Under the pieces are notes generated by a model, which saw nothing but the letters and a program-made list of their open reading frames with translations, had not been told where the DNA came from and did not search any database. Positions 53,017-62,889 of a stretch of 64,000 nt of DNA are shown here, one piece after another. The stretch is from Caldimonas manganoxidans ATCC BAA-369 (GTDB taxonomy: Bacteria > Pseudomonadota > Gammaproteobacteria > Burkholderiales > Burkholderiaceae_C). The DNA lies in assembly GCF_000381125.1 (NCBI RefSeq), contig NZ_KB905941.1:1-64000 (forward strand), given 5' to 3'. A program made the position numbers and the translations under genes. Positions within the stretch are counted from its first letter, which is position 1. Each line of letters begins with the position of its first letter.

Positions 53017-53934
53017 ATGTCCCAAACCCCCCAAGACCCGGCCCCCGACGCCCCCGAGGACGCCGCCGCCCCGCCGTGCGTGATGAGCTTCAACGCCAAC
53101 GACCCCAGTGGCGCAGGCGGCTTGGGTGGCGACGTGGCCACCCTGTGCGCCATGGGAGCCCACCCCTTGCCGGTGGTCACGGCCATCTTGCTGCGAGACA
53201 CCGCCGAAGTGTTCGATCACCACGTGCTCGACGATGAGGCGGTGGTCGAGCAGGCCCGCAGCATCCTCGAGGACACGCCGATCGCTGCCTGGAAAGTCGG
53301 TTTCCTCGGCAGCGCGGAAATCATCAGCGTGGTCGCCGAGGTGTTGTCCGACTACCCCGACGTGCCCCTGGTGGCCTACCTGCCCAGCCTGCCCTGGATG
53401 GAAGAATCCGCCCACGAGGCCTATCACGACGCGTTCCGCGAACTGGTGCTGCCGCAGGCCTCGGTGCTCGTGGGCAACCACAAGACCCTCACCGACTTTT
53501 TGTTGCCCGACTGGGATGCCGATCGGCCAGCCTCCCCGCGTGAGCTGGCCGTCGCGGCAGCCGAACATGGCACGCGCTTCGTGCTGGTCACCGGCATCCA
53601 ACTGCCCGACCATTTCGTCGACAACGTCCTGGCCACGGCCGACGGGCCGATCAGCGGCGAACGTTTCGAGCGCTTCGACGCCGGGTTCGTCGGCGCGGGC
53701 GAAACCCTGTCGGCCGCCCTGACGGCCATGCTGGCCAACGGGGCGGACATCACCGCCGCAGCCGCCGAGGCCCTGGCCTTCCTGGACCAAACCCTGGATG
53801 CCGGCTTCCGGCCCGGCATGGGCGCGGTGATTCCCGACCGGTTCTTCTGGGCTTTGCCACCGGCCGAGGGCTCACCAGAGCCTGCCGACGAGGCCGAGGA
53901 TGGCGCCCCGCCGGATCGGCGTCACGTCCACTGA
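53017..53934 (+). CDS. thiD: Hydroxymethylpyrimidine/phosphomethylpyrimidine kinase
   Basis: The 305-residue ribokinase-fold protein carries [24 protein letters not shown], the substrate loop of ThiD, followed by [12 protein letters not shown] and [19 protein letters not shown]. It phosphorylates the thiamin pyrimidine precursor. The usual anion-hole motif GTGCTLSA appears as [14 protein letters not shown], lacking the catalytic cysteine. ATG 53017 avoids a 20-residue low-complexity prefix from an upstream start. An acidic, proline-rich tail of 30 residues is extra. Confidence 0.85.
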   Translation: MSQTPQDPAPDAPEDAAAPPCVMSFNANDPSGAGGLGGDVATLCAMGAHPLPVVTAILLRDTAEVFDHHVLDDEAVVEQARSILEDTPIAAWKVGFLGSAEIISVVAEVLSDYPDVPLVAYLPSLPWMEESAHEAYHDAFRELVLPQASVLVGNHKTLTDFLLPDWDADRPASPRELAVAAAEHGTRFVLVTGIQLPDHFVDNVLATADGPISGERFERFDAGFVGAGETLSAALTAMLANGADITAAAAEALAFLDQTLDAGFRPGMGAVIPDRFFWALPPAEGSPEPADEAEDGAPPDRRHVH

Positions 53935-53947
53935 CACACAAAACCCC

Positions 53948-53969
53948 GCCGACGGGTGCGCCCGTCGGC
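53948..53969. terminator. Strong hairpin between thiD and hemL
   Basis: GCCGACGGG (53948-53956) and CCCGTCGGC (53961-53969) make a perfect 9-bp stem with a TGCG loop, between the thiD stop and the hemL start. No T-run follows, so it may attenuate rather than end transcription. Confidence 0.45.
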
Positions 53970-53986
53970 TCCGACTCTCGCTTCGC

Positions 53987-55288
53987 ATGGCCACCAACGA
54001 ACAACTCTTCGAACGCGCACGTCGGGTCATCCCCGGCGGCGTCAACTCGCCGGTGCGCGCCTTCCGCGCCGTCGGGGGCACACCGCGCTTCATCACGCGG
54101 GCCCAGGGCGCGTATCTCTATGACGCCGAAGGCCGCCGCTACATCGATTACATCGGCTCTTGGGGCCCGATGATCCTCGGACACGGCCATCCCGCCGTGG
54201 TGGAGGCCGTGCAGCGCGCCGTGGCCGAGGGCTTGTCCTTCGGTGCGCCCACCGAGCGCGAGATCGAACTGGCCGAAGCCATCCTGGATCTGGTGCCCTC
54301 GGTGGAACAGGTGCGGCTGGTGAGTTCGGGCACCGAAGCCGCCATGAGCGCGATCCGCCTGGCGCGCGGAGCCACCGGCCGACCCAAGCTCATCAAATTC
54401 GAAGGCTGCTACCACGGTCATGCCGATGCCCTGCTGGTGAAGGCCGGCTCCGGGTTGGCCACCTTCGGCCACCCGACCAGTGCCGGCGTGCCGCCCGAGG
54501 CGGTGCAGCACACCTTGGTGCTGGAATACAACAACCTCGATCAACTGGAGGCCGCGTTTGCCGAGCACGGCACGCAGCTGGCCTGCGTGATCATCGAGCC
54601 GATCGCCGGCAACATGAACTTCGTGCGCGCCAGCGTACCGTTCATGCGCCGGCTGCGCGAGCTGTGCACACGGCATGGGACGCTGCTGATCTTCGACGAG
54701 GTCATGACCGGTTTCCGCGTGGGTCTGCACGGCGCGCAGGGGCTCTACGGCCGGCTCATCCCGGGCTTGCGGCCCGACCTCAGCGTCTTCGGCAAGGTCA
54801 TCGGCGGGGGCATGCCGCTGGCCGCCTTTGGCGGCCCGCGCGCCATCATGGAGCAGCTCTCGCCGCTGGGGCCGGTCTATCAGGCCGGCACCTTGTCGGG
54901 CAACCCGGTGGCCACGGCCTGCGGCCTGGCCACGCTGCGCGAGATCCGCCGACCCGGCTTCTTCGAAGCACTGTCGGAGCGCACCCGCATGCTGGTGGAC
55001 GGCCTGCAAAGCGCCGCACGCGAAGCCGGCATCGACCTCGCCGTGGACTGCGAAGGCGGCATGTTCGGCTTCTTCCTGGCGCGTGAGCTGCCGCAAAACT
55101 ACGGGCAGGTCATGGCCACCGACAAGGAGGCTTTCAATCGCGTCTTCCACGGCATGCTCCAACGCGGGATTTACCTCGCGCCCGCGCTGTACGAAGCCGG
55201 CTTCGTCAGCGCCGCCCACACGGCCGAAGACATCACCGCCACCATCGAGGCCGCCCGCGCCACCTTCGCATCCTGGGCCGCCCCCTGA
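53987..55288 (+). CDS. hemL: Glutamate-1-semialdehyde 2,1-aminomutase
   Basis: The 433-residue PLP enzyme has [82 protein letters not shown] and the PLP lysine in [16 protein letters not shown]. It makes 5-aminolevulinate for haem, which the oxidase locus consumes. ATG 53987 is where the family starts. Confidence 0.96.
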   Translation: MATNEQLFERARRVIPGGVNSPVRAFRAVGGTPRFITRAQGAYLYDAEGRRYIDYIGSWGPMILGHGHPAVVEAVQRAVAEGLSFGAPTEREIELAEAILDLVPSVEQVRLVSSGTEAAMSAIRLARGATGRPKLIKFEGCYHGHADALLVKAGSGLATFGHPTSAGVPPEAVQHTLVLEYNNLDQLEAAFAEHGTQLACVIIEPIAGNMNFVRASVPFMRRLRELCTRHGTLLIFDEVMTGFRVGLHGAQGLYGRLIPGLRPDLSVFGKVIGGGMPLAAFGGPRAIMEQLSPLGPVYQAGTLSGNPVATACGLATLREIRRPGFFEALSERTRMLVDGLQSAAREAGIDLAVDCEGGMFGFFLARELPQNYGQVMATDKEAFNRVFHGMLQRGIYLAPALYEAGFVSAAHTAEDITATIEAARATFASWAAP

Positions 55289-55323
55289 TCCCATCGCTGC
55301 CGGCCCCGCGCCGGGATTCACGC

Positions 55324-56667
55324 ATGCATCTGCACATTCTTGGCATCTGCGGCACCTTCATGGGCGGGCTGGCCGCCCTGGCCCGCGAGGCAGGCCACCG
55401 CGTCACCGGCTGCGATGCCGGTGTCTATCCGCCCATGAGCGACCAGCTGCGCGAGCTGGGCATCGAGCTGATCGAGGGCTACGGCGCCGACCAACTCGCC
55501 CTGCGTCCCGATGTCTGGGTGGTGGGCAACGTGGTCAGTCGCGGCAACCCGCTGATGGAGGCCGTGCTTGAGGCCGGCTTGCGCTACACCAGTGGCCCGC
55601 AGTGGCTGGCCGAAAACGTCTTGCACGGCCGCCATGTGCTGGCCGTTGCCGGCACGCACGGCAAGACGACCACCACCTCGATGCTGGCCTGGATTCTCGA
55701 GGCCACCGGGCGCCAGCCTGGTTTTCTGGTGGGCGGCGTGCCGCAAAACTTCGGAGTGTCGGCCCGCCTGGGTGCAGGGTCCGCCTTCGTGATCGAGGCC
55801 GACGAGTACGACACGGCGTTCTTCGACAAGCGCAGCAAGTTCGTGCACTACCGGCCGCGCACTGCGGTGCTGAACAACCTGGAATTCGACCACGCCGACA
55901 TCTTCGACGACCTGGCGGCCATCGAGCGCCAATTCCACCACCTGGTGCGCACCGTGCCTGGCGGCGGCCGCCTGGTGGTCAATGCGCGCGAGGCCAGCCT
56001 GCAGCGTGTGCTGGACAAGGGTTGCTGGAGCGAGGTGGTGCGCTTTGGCACGGCCGAAGGCTTCGAGGCCCGCGGCGAGCCTCAAGACTTCGAGGTCTAC
56101 CGCGATGGCCAGGCCGTGGGCCGGGTGCGCTGGGAGCTGCTGGGCGAGCACAACCAGATGAACGCGCTGGCGGCCATCGCCGCGGCCGAGCACCTGGGCA
56201 TCTCGCCCTCGGCGGCGGCCGAAGCGTTGGGCGGCTTTCGCAACGTCCGTCGGCGGCTCGAAGTGCGTGGACAGGCCGGCGGCGTGACCGTCTATGACGA
56301 CTTCGCCCACCACCCCACGGCGATGCGCACCACGATCGACGGCCTGCGCCGCCGCGTGGGCTCGGCGCGCATCCTGGCCGTCTTCGAGCCGCGCTCGAAC
56401 ACGATGAAGCTGGGCACGATGAAAGCGCAGCTGCCTTGGGCCTTGGAAGCAGCCGATCTGGCCTTCTGCCACAGTGGCGGCCTGACTTGGAACGCCGCCC
56501 AGGCGCTGGCCCCCTTGGGCGCCAAGGCCCAGGTGGCCGACAGCATCGACGGCGTGATCGCCCAGGTGCTGGCCGCCGCGCGTGCGGGCGACCATGTGCT
56601 GTGCATGAGCAATGGCAGCTTCGGCGGCATCCATGGCCGCCTGCTGGAGGCGCTGGCGGCGCGCTGA
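55324..56667 (+). CDS. mpl: UDP-N-acetylmuramate:L-alanyl-gamma-D-glutamyl-meso-diaminopimelate ligase
   Basis: The 447-residue murein-recycling ligase opens with HLHILGICGTFMGGLAALAREAGHRVTGCD and has the ATP loop VLAVAGTHGKTTTTSMLAWILE. It also has EADEYDTAFFDKRSKFVHYRP, LGEHNQMNALAAIAAAEHLG and VYDDFAHHPTAM. It attaches recycled tripeptide to UDP-MurNAc. It lies 35 bases after hemL. Confidence 0.95.
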   Translation: MHLHILGICGTFMGGLAALAREAGHRVTGCDAGVYPPMSDQLRELGIELIEGYGADQLALRPDVWVVGNVVSRGNPLMEAVLEAGLRYTSGPQWLAENVLHGRHVLAVAGTHGKTTTTSMLAWILEATGRQPGFLVGGVPQNFGVSARLGAGSAFVIEADEYDTAFFDKRSKFVHYRPRTAVLNNLEFDHADIFDDLAAIERQFHHLVRTVPGGGRLVVNAREASLQRVLDKGCWSEVVRFGTAEGFEARGEPQDFEVYRDGQAVGRVRWELLGEHNQMNALAAIAAAEHLGISPSAAAEALGGFRNVRRRLEVRGQAGGVTVYDDFAHHPTAMRTTIDGLRRRVGSARILAVFEPRSNTMKLGTMKAQLPWALEAADLAFCHSGGLTWNAAQALAPLGAKAQVADSIDGVIAQVLAAARAGDHVLCMSNGSFGGIHGRLLEALAAR

Positions 56668-56676
56668 GCGCGCGCG

Positions 56677-57465
56677 TCAGCGATGCTTGAACACCGCGGG
56701 GCGTTTGGACAGAAAGGCGTCCATGCCCTCTTTTTGATCCTCGGTGGCAAACAAGGCGTGGAAGGCGCGACGCTCGAAACGCAGTCCTTCGTCCAGCGGC
56801 GACTCATAGGCCCGGTTCACGCATTCCTTGGCCGCCAGCAGGCTGGGCAGTGAATAGCCACAGATGGCGTCGGCCGCGGCAAACGTCTCCTCCAGCAGCT
56901 TGTCGGCTGGCACCACCCGGGACACCAGACCGGCGCGCTCGGCCTCGACCGCATCCATCATGCGCCCGGTGAGGATCAGATCCATGGCCTTGGCCTTGCC
57001 CACTGCGCGCGGCAAGCGCTGCGTGCCTCCGGCGCCGGGAATGATGCCCAGCTTGATCTCGGGCTGGCCGAACTTCGCCGTGTCCGCCGCGATGATGATG
57101 TCGCACATCATCGCCAACTCGCAGCCGCCGCCCAGCGCAAAGCCCGACACCGCGGCGATCACCGGCTTGCGCACGCGCTTGAGCGTTTCCCAGTTGCGAG
57201 TGATGAAATCCGATTTGTAGACCTCCATGTAGGTCCACTTGGCCATGGCCGAGATGTCGGCACCGGCCGCAAAGGCCTTCTCGCTGCCAGTGATGACCAT
57301 GCAGCCGATGGCATCGTCGGCATCGAAGGCCAACAGCGCCTGGCCTAGCTGATCCATCAGCGCATCGTTGAGGGCGTTGAGCTGCTTGGGCCGGTTCAGG
57401 GTGATGACACCCACCTTCAGCGCGGCCTGGCCGCGCACTTGGGTCAGGATGAGGGGTTCGCTCAC
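56677..57465 (-). CDS. Enoyl-CoA hydratase
   Basis: The 262-residue crotonase-fold protein has [41 protein letters not shown] (first oxyanion part), [27 protein letters not shown] and [21 protein letters not shown] with both catalytic glutamates. It hydrates short-chain enoyl-CoA. The GTG start at 57465 follows AGGAGAAG. It is convergent with mpl, ending 9 bases after it. Confidence 0.93.
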   Translation of the reverse strand: MSEPLILTQVRGQAALKVGVITLNRPKQLNALNDALMDQLGQALLAFDADDAIGCMVITGSEKAFAAGADISAMAKWTYMEVYKSDFITRNWETLKRVRKPVIAAVSGFALGGGCELAMMCDIIIAADTAKFGQPEIKLGIIPGAGGTQRLPRAVGKAKAMDLILTGRMMDAVEAERAGLVSRVVPADKLLEETFAAADAICGYSLPSLLAAKECVNRAYESPLDEGLRFERRAFHALFATEDQKEGMDAFLSKRPAVFKHR

Positions 57466-57623
57466 GGGCTTCTCCTTTCGCAGCCCTCACTATACGGCCC
57501 CGCCGATGGCGTGAAATCCGACCGGCATGCCTCCACCGCAGCGCGCTCCACAGGAGCTTTCCCAGTGGCGTGAGCGGATGGGGCGCGTTAAGCTGCACGC
57601 ATCGCGCTCAACCAGGGTGATCG

Positions 57624-58127
57624 ATGGCTACGGTGTACCGCAAGACGGAAAAGGGACAGGCCGAAATCGCCACCCGCCAACACCACCTGTCCATGAAGCT
57701 GCGCTCGGCGCTCATCATGGTCGATGGCAAACGCACGGACGAGGAGCTGCTGCGCATGATTCCTGGCGATGGCCAGGAACTGCTCCAACAGCTGCGTGAT
57801 CAAGGCTTCATCGAGGTGATCGCCGTCACGGCGCAGCGCTCCGCATCGAATGGCCCCAAACCGGCAGACAGCGTCCCCCCGCCGACGGAGTCCAGCTTCG
57901 GTCAGGGCCCCACGGGAGCGGACTTCATCGCCCTGCGCCAGCAGGCTGCCCGCTTCATCTCCGAGCAGCTCGGACCCATGGGCGACGATCTGGCCGTGCG
58001 CTTGGAAAAAGCCAAGGCCTGGGCGGACATGAAGCCGGTGCTGACCATGGCCCAGCGGGTGCTGCAGGACAACCGTGGGCCGACGACGGCCGAAGCCTTC
58101 CGGATTCGTTTCATCGATCCGTACTGA
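57624..58127 (+). CDS. Hypothetical protein, lineage-specific
   Basis: The 167-residue protein has an N-terminal helical/winged region (MATVYRKTEKGQAEIATRQHHLSMKLRSALIMVDGKRTDEELLRMI), a Pro/Ser-rich linker and a C-terminal helical domain (FIALRQQAARFISEQLGPMGDDLAVRLEKAKAW). No transmembrane segment. I recall similar proteins only as hypothetical in Burkholderiales. The N-terminal half resembles a winged-helix or PilZ-adjacent regulatory fold but this is weak. Confidence 0.7.
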   Translation: MATVYRKTEKGQAEIATRQHHLSMKLRSALIMVDGKRTDEELLRMIPGDGQELLQQLRDQGFIEVIAVTAQRSASNGPKPADSVPPPTESSFGQGPTGADFIALRQQAARFISEQLGPMGDDLAVRLEKAKAWADMKPVLTMAQRVLQDNRGPTTAEAFRIRFIDPY

Positions 58128-58173
58128 ACCCCGCGCATCATCGGCGGGGCCGCCGCGCCACCTTCGACAGCGG

Positions 58174-59913
58174 TCAACGGGCCTTGAGCCAGGCTCGACG
58201 ACGCTGCAATTCGCCATCTGACGCCGGATCGGCCGGCACCAACACCACCGAGCCCAGCCCGGCGGGAATCTCCACCGTGAGCGTCTTGAGACGTTGATCT
58301 CGACTGACGAGCAGCCGAGCCCGCCGGGGCTCAGCCGCAGGCCCGAGATAGATCGACAGATCGTCGAGCTTGCGCAAATGCCAATCGTCCACGGCCAACA
58401 GCTCATCGCCGGCGGCCAGCCCGGCGCGCTCGGCCGCACTGCCGCGCAAGACGGCCTTGACCGTCAGCCCGCCGTTGTCGGCCACGCGCACGCCCAAGCG
58501 CTGAGCCCAGGTCGGGGGGTCGCGCTGCCAGCGCACCGCATGAGCACGCAGCAGTTCTTCCAGCGGAAGATCTTGCGTGCCATGCACCCAGGCTTGGAGT
58601 TCCCGTCGGTAGCTGCGCCCGCCGACGGCCTCCAGCGCCTGCGCGAACAAGGCTTCGTCCATCGGGCCGCCCCCGGTGTGCCGCCACAGCCAAGCCATCA
58701 CCTCGTCCAGCGTGCCACGCCCTTCCTGCCGCAGCCGCAAGTCCAGTGCCAGCGCGACGAGCGCCCCTTTGGTGTAGTAGCTGATGGTCGCATTGACCGT
58801 GTTTTCGTCTGGGCGGTAATACTTCACCCAGGCATCGAAACTGGCCTGCGCGACGCTTTGCACCCGACGGCCCGGCAGCGCAAGGGTGTTGGTGATCGTG
58901 CGCGCCAACAACTTGAGGTAGCGAGCCTCGTCGATCAAGCCGGCACGGCACAACAGCAGGTCATCGTAATACGACGTGAAGCCTTCGAAGAGCCACAGCA
59001 GCTGCGTGTAATTCTCGCGGCCGTAGTCATAGCGGGCGAATTCCGCCGGCCGCAGGCGCTTGACGTTCCACGCATGGAAATACTCGTGGCTGATGAGCCC
59101 CAGCAAAGTGACGTAGCCCTCGGACAGCCCCTCCTCGCCCAAGCGCGGCAGATCGCGCCGGCTGCAGATCAATGCAGTGCTGGCGCGGTGCTCCAAGCCG
59201 CCATAGCCATCGTCGACGACGTTGAGCATGAAGACGTAGCGGTCGAAAGGAGGTTTGCGCCGTCCGTGCCAGAAGGCGATGGCCGTCTCACAGATGCGCT
59301 GGGCATCGCGAAGCAATCGTTGGCCGTCGAAACTCGGCGCAGCGCCACTGACGACGAACTCGTGCTCCACGCCCTGGGCTTTGAAGCGCCCGCGCCAGAA
59401 GCCACCCAGCTCGACCGGATGGTCGACCAGCTCGTCATAGTCGGCTGCTTGGTACACGCCCTGCCCGCGCGCGTCGGTGCGCACGGCAGGCAAAGCGGTG
59501 GCCACCTGCCAGCGCGGCGGCAAGCCACGCAGCTCGACACGGTGGGGTTCGTCCTCGCGGCCGTGCACGCGCAAGAACACCGAGGTGCCGTTGAAAAACC
59601 CACGATCCGCATCCAAGTAGGCCGCCCGCACCGACGTGTCGAAGGCATAGACCCGATATTCGATTTCCAAGGCACTCGCCCCGCTGCAGCGAGCCCGCCA
59701 GGTGCACTTGTCCAGCTGCTCCAGCGGCACCGTGCGCGAGCCCTGCCGCGCCACCAGCCCTTGCAGGTGACGCGCAAACTCACGCACCAGATAGCTGCCT
59801 GGAATCCACACCGGCAGCGACACGAGGGTGTCGGCCTGCGGACGGACGACGCGCAGGACCACCCGGTACAGGTGGGCCTGCAAATCATGGGGCTCGATGC
59901 GGTAGTGGATCAT
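58174..59913 (-). CDS. M61-family glycyl aminopeptidase with PDZ domain
   Basis: The 579-residue metallopeptidase has an N-terminal beta-sandwich domain (HYRIEPHDLQAHLYRVVLRV, WIPGSYLVREFARHLQGL). The zinc motif HEYFHAWNVKRLRP (about residue 276) is followed by the second ligand region, NYTQLLWLFEGFTSYYDDLLL. A C-terminal PDZ domain starts near residue 480 (LGVRVADNGGLTVKAVLRGSAAERAGLAAGDELLAVDDW). No signal peptide is obvious. ATG 59913 is used; the longer frame overlaps dsbC. Confidence 0.93.
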   Translation of the reverse strand: MIHYRIEPHDLQAHLYRVVLRVVRPQADTLVSLPVWIPGSYLVREFARHLQGLVARQGSRTVPLEQLDKCTWRARCSGASALEIEYRVYAFDTSVRAAYLDADRGFFNGTSVFLRVHGREDEPHRVELRGLPPRWQVATALPAVRTDARGQGVYQAADYDELVDHPVELGGFWRGRFKAQGVEHEFVVSGAAPSFDGQRLLRDAQRICETAIAFWHGRRKPPFDRYVFMLNVVDDGYGGLEHRASTALICSRRDLPRLGEEGLSEGYVTLLGLISHEYFHAWNVKRLRPAEFARYDYGRENYTQLLWLFEGFTSYYDDLLLCRAGLIDEARYLKLLARTITNTLALPGRRVQSVAQASFDAWVKYYRPDENTVNATISYYTKGALVALALDLRLRQEGRGTLDEVMAWLWRHTGGGPMDEALFAQALEAVGGRSYRRELQAWVHGTQDLPLEELLRAHAVRWQRDPPTWAQRLGVRVADNGGLTVKAVLRGSAAERAGLAAGDELLAVDDWHLRKLDDLSIYLGPAAEPRRARLLVSRDQRLKTLTVEIPAGLGSVVLVPADPASDGELQRRRAWLKAR

Positions 59914-59924
59914 CCGGGGGCGCT

Positions 59925-60644
59925 TCAGCGAACTTTCACCTGGGCGAGCTGCTGCTCGATCTGGGCCGTGTTGAGCGCCCCCGGAATGCGGGTGCCGTCT
60001 TCGAAAATCAGCGCCGGGGTGCCATTGATGCGGTGTTTGCGTGCCAGCTCGGTGGATCGCTCCACCGCTTTCCAATCACAGCCCGCCGGCGCCGGCGGCG
60101 GCGCGATGTTGCGCAGCATCAGGTCTTGCCACGCCTTGAGGCGGTCTTTGGCGCACCAAACGTCGCGCGACTTGGCCAGCGAGTCCGGCCCGATGGGCAC
60201 CGGGTAGAGAAAGGTGTAGACCGTCACATCCTTGACCTGCTGCACGTCGCGCTCGAAACGCTTGCAGTAGCCGCAATTCGGGTCGGCAAACACGGCAATC
60301 TTGCGTTTGCCATTGCCGTTCTTCATCACGATGGCGTCTTTGAGCGGCAGGCTGGCGAAGTCGATGGCGGTGAGCTTCGCCACGCGTTCTTGGGTGAGGT
60401 TGCGCTGAGCCTCCAGGTCGATCAGCTCACCGCGGATCAGGTAGTTGCCCTGGGCATCGGTGTAATAGACCTCATGGCCGACTTGCAATTCGAACAAGCC
60501 CGGCACGGGGGTGGGCAGGACCTCCAGCTTGGCATCGGCCGGCAGCCGGGTCTCGAACTTCTTGCGGATCACCGCCTCATTGGACCAGGCCGGCACGGCC
60601 AAGGGCACCAGCAACAGTGCGGCCAAGATGGAGCGCAATGACAT
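59925..60644 (-). CDS. dsbC: Thiol:disulfide interchange protein DsbC
   Basis: The 239-residue periplasmic isomerase has a signal peptide (LRSILAALLLVPLAVPAWS), an N-terminal dimerisation domain (LFELQVGHEVYYTDAQGNYLIRGELID) and the active site FADPNCGYCKRFERDV with CGYC, plus NGTPALIFEDGTRIPG holding the cis-proline. It corrects wrong disulfides. Confidence 0.95.
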   Translation of the reverse strand: MSLRSILAALLLVPLAVPAWSNEAVIRKKFETRLPADAKLEVLPTPVPGLFELQVGHEVYYTDAQGNYLIRGELIDLEAQRNLTQERVAKLTAIDFASLPLKDAIVMKNGNGKRKIAVFADPNCGYCKRFERDVQQVKDVTVYTFLYPVPIGPDSLAKSRDVWCAKDRLKAWQDLMLRNIAPPPAPAGCDWKAVERSTELARKHRINGTPALIFEDGTRIPGALNTAQIEQQLAQVKVR

Positions 60645-60655
60645 CACGAATTCCT

Positions 60656-61762
60656 TCAGGCATCGAGCGCGCGGGCCGTGAGCCAGCGCTTCAGAGGCGG
60701 CAGGGCATTGACCAGACCCAAACCACGGTTACGAAGTTCCTTCAACGGTGCCGACGATGCAGCAAACAAGTGCAGCAGACCATCGGTGAGCTGCCCCATG
60801 GCCCAGGTCGGCGCACGACGCGCACGCGCATAGCGGCGCAGCAGCCGCTCATCCCCCAGACGTCGCCACGCCTCTCGTGCAGCGAGCACTTCGGCCAGGG
60901 TCTGCACATCGGCCAGACCCAAATTGAGCCCCTGCCCAGCCAAGGGATGCACCACGTGCGCCGCATCGCCCAGCAACACCCAGCCCGGGCCACACACCCG
61001 GTCGGCCTGGGCGAACACCAGAGGCCAACCCACGCAGGGACCGTGCAGTTGGAGCCGACCGGCCACACCGCCCGTGGCTTCGTTGAGGGCCTGCTCCAGC
61101 GCCTCAGGGCGCGCCCTCAACCAGGCCTCGGCCTGCGCACGAGGTAGCGACCACACCAGGCCGTAGGAAGACTCGGGCTGCGGGCGGTCGAAGGGTAGCA
61201 AGGCCAACACATCGGGGCTGCGAAACCATTGACGGGCAACGCCCCGATGCGGCGCATCGGCCACCAGTCGGGCGGCCAGTGCGGTCTGGCCATAGTCGTG
61301 CCGCGTCCATTGCACCCCAAGCGCTGCGCGCCGCGCCGAATGGCGCCCCTCGCAAATGGCCTCGAGCTCGGCGTGCACTGGGCGATCCACCACGGTCACA
61401 TGCGGCTGGAACTGCAAGGCCCGGGACAGTTCCAGTTCGAGCGCGGCCGCATCGACGATCCAAGCCAGCTCGCGCACCCCTTGTTGCCAGGCCGAGAACT
61501 CCAGTGCCGCCCCGGGCGCATCGCCCTCGATCCGCATGTCGTAGACCGGTGTGGCAGCCGTGGAGGGAAGGTGGGGCCAGACCTTCAACCCTTCGAGCAG
61601 GGCCACCGATCTGGCGTTGAGCGCATAGGCACGCACATCGTCGGCCGACGGGCTCGGCAACGGCGCACTGAGGGCCACACGCAGCCCTTCGCGCGCCAGG
61701 GCCAAGGCGAGCGTCTTGCCGACGATGCCGTGGCCCAGGATGGAAACGTCGTAGCGGCTCAT
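60656..61762 (-). CDS. UbiH/UbiF/COQ6-family FAD hydroxylase
   Basis: The 368-residue flavoprotein monooxygenase has the dinucleotide fold SILGHGIVGKTLALALAREG, the ATGADG-like segment RLVADAPHRGVARQWF, and the C-terminal GD motif WVLLGDAAHVVHPLAGQGLNLGLADVQTLAEVL. It hydroxylates a ubiquinone precursor ring. It ends 12 bases before dsbC on the same strand. Which ring position it modifies cannot be told. Confidence 0.9.
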   Translation of the reverse strand: MSRYDVSILGHGIVGKTLALALAREGLRVALSAPLPSPSADDVRAYALNARSVALLEGLKVWPHLPSTAATPVYDMRIEGDAPGAALEFSAWQQGVRELAWIVDAAALELELSRALQFQPHVTVVDRPVHAELEAICEGRHSARRAALGVQWTRHDYGQTALAARLVADAPHRGVARQWFRSPDVLALLPFDRPQPESSYGLVWSLPRAQAEAWLRARPEALEQALNEATGGVAGRLQLHGPCVGWPLVFAQADRVCGPGWVLLGDAAHVVHPLAGQGLNLGLADVQTLAEVLAAREAWRRLGDERLLRRYARARRAPTWAMGQLTDGLLHLFAASSAPLKELRNRGLGLVNALPPLKRWLTARALDA

Positions 61763-61980
61763 GATGGCTCATTGTAGGGGCCGGGGCTCTATGATCCGTG
61801 CCTGAAGGCTCCCATCGTCCTGCCTGAAGCCACCCACCCGGTCGGGCTCGCCCAGGGCCGTCGGCTGGGCATGGCGCCACACGCTGGAGCGATCGGCGCG
61901 GCAGCCCCCTGGGCATCGGCTGGCGCCCACTGCCCGGACGATGGGCCTGCTGCAACACAAGCACAGAGGAGTGGGTTCAA

Positions 61981-62844
61981 GTGAGCGATGTGAATTTCCG
62001 TGTAGGCGCTTTGTACGTGCATCCCATCAAGTCCTGTGCAGCCGTGCCGGTCCATGAAGCCTTGCTGATCGAGACCGGTCTGGAGTTCGACCGTGCCTGG
62101 ATGGTGGTCGATGAGCATGGCCATTTCCTCAGCCAGCGCGAACTGCCACGCATGGCGCTGATCCGCCCCACACTGCGTGCGGCCGACATGGTGCTGCGCG
62201 CGCCGGGCATGCTGACCTTGCACATTGCCTACGACACCGTGGAAAGCCCCACCCGGGTGACGGTGTGGAACGACGCCGTGCCCGCCTATGACATGGGCGA
62301 CCTGGCGGCCCAATGGTTCAGCGACTTCCTGGGCCGGCGCGTGCGCCTGGTGCGCTTCGACCCGGAACACAAGCGCCTGTCCAGCCTGGAGTGGACCGGC
62401 GGCCTGGAAGCCGAAAACCAGTTCACCGACGGCTTCCCGCTGTTGGTGCTGACCCGCGCGGCGCTGGACGAACTCAACACCCGCCTGGCCGCGCAGGGGC
62501 TGCCGGCGGCCAGCCCGGAGCGCTTCCGTCCCAACCTCGTGCTCGATGCCGTGGACGAGACCCTGACGGCCCATGCCGAAGACCATCTGCAAGAGCTGCA
62601 GATCGACACGGATGATGGTCCGGTGCGCCTGAAGCTCGTGAAACCCTGCGTGCGCTGCTCCATCCCGGATGTGGACCCGGTCACGGCCGACACCGGCCAC
62701 GCCATCGGCGACGCCTTGGCCGGCTACCGCGCCGACCCCCGCATGGACGGCGGACTGACTTTCGGCATGAATGCCATCGTGCTGGAAGGGGTGGAGCGGC
62801 TGCTGCGCGTCGGACAATTGGGCACGGGTCGCTGGGCCTTTTGA
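61981..62844 (+). CDS. MOSC domain protein with N-terminal beta-barrel
   Basis: The 287-residue protein starts VGALYVHPIKSCAAVPVHEALLIETGLEFDRAWMVVDEHGHFLSQR, the MOSC_N signature. A MOSC domain follows, with FRPNLVLDAVDE and the conserved cysteine region KPCVRCSIPDVDP. Such proteins bind molybdenum cofactor or pyridoxal-linked substrates, like mARC reductases. The GTG start at 61981 has no ideal site. The 218 bases before it hold no gene. Confidence 0.9.
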   Translation: MSDVNFRVGALYVHPIKSCAAVPVHEALLIETGLEFDRAWMVVDEHGHFLSQRELPRMALIRPTLRAADMVLRAPGMLTLHIAYDTVESPTRVTVWNDAVPAYDMGDLAAQWFSDFLGRRVRLVRFDPEHKRLSSLEWTGGLEAENQFTDGFPLLVLTRAALDELNTRLAAQGLPAASPERFRPNLVLDAVDETLTAHAEDHLQELQIDTDDGPVRLKLVKPCVRCSIPDVDPVTADTGHAIGDALAGYRADPRMDGGLTFGMNAIVLEGVERLLRVGQLGTGRWAF

Positions 62845-62889
62845 GAACGACCTTACCCTGAGACCGACCTTGCCCGCCGCTGCGGCAGC

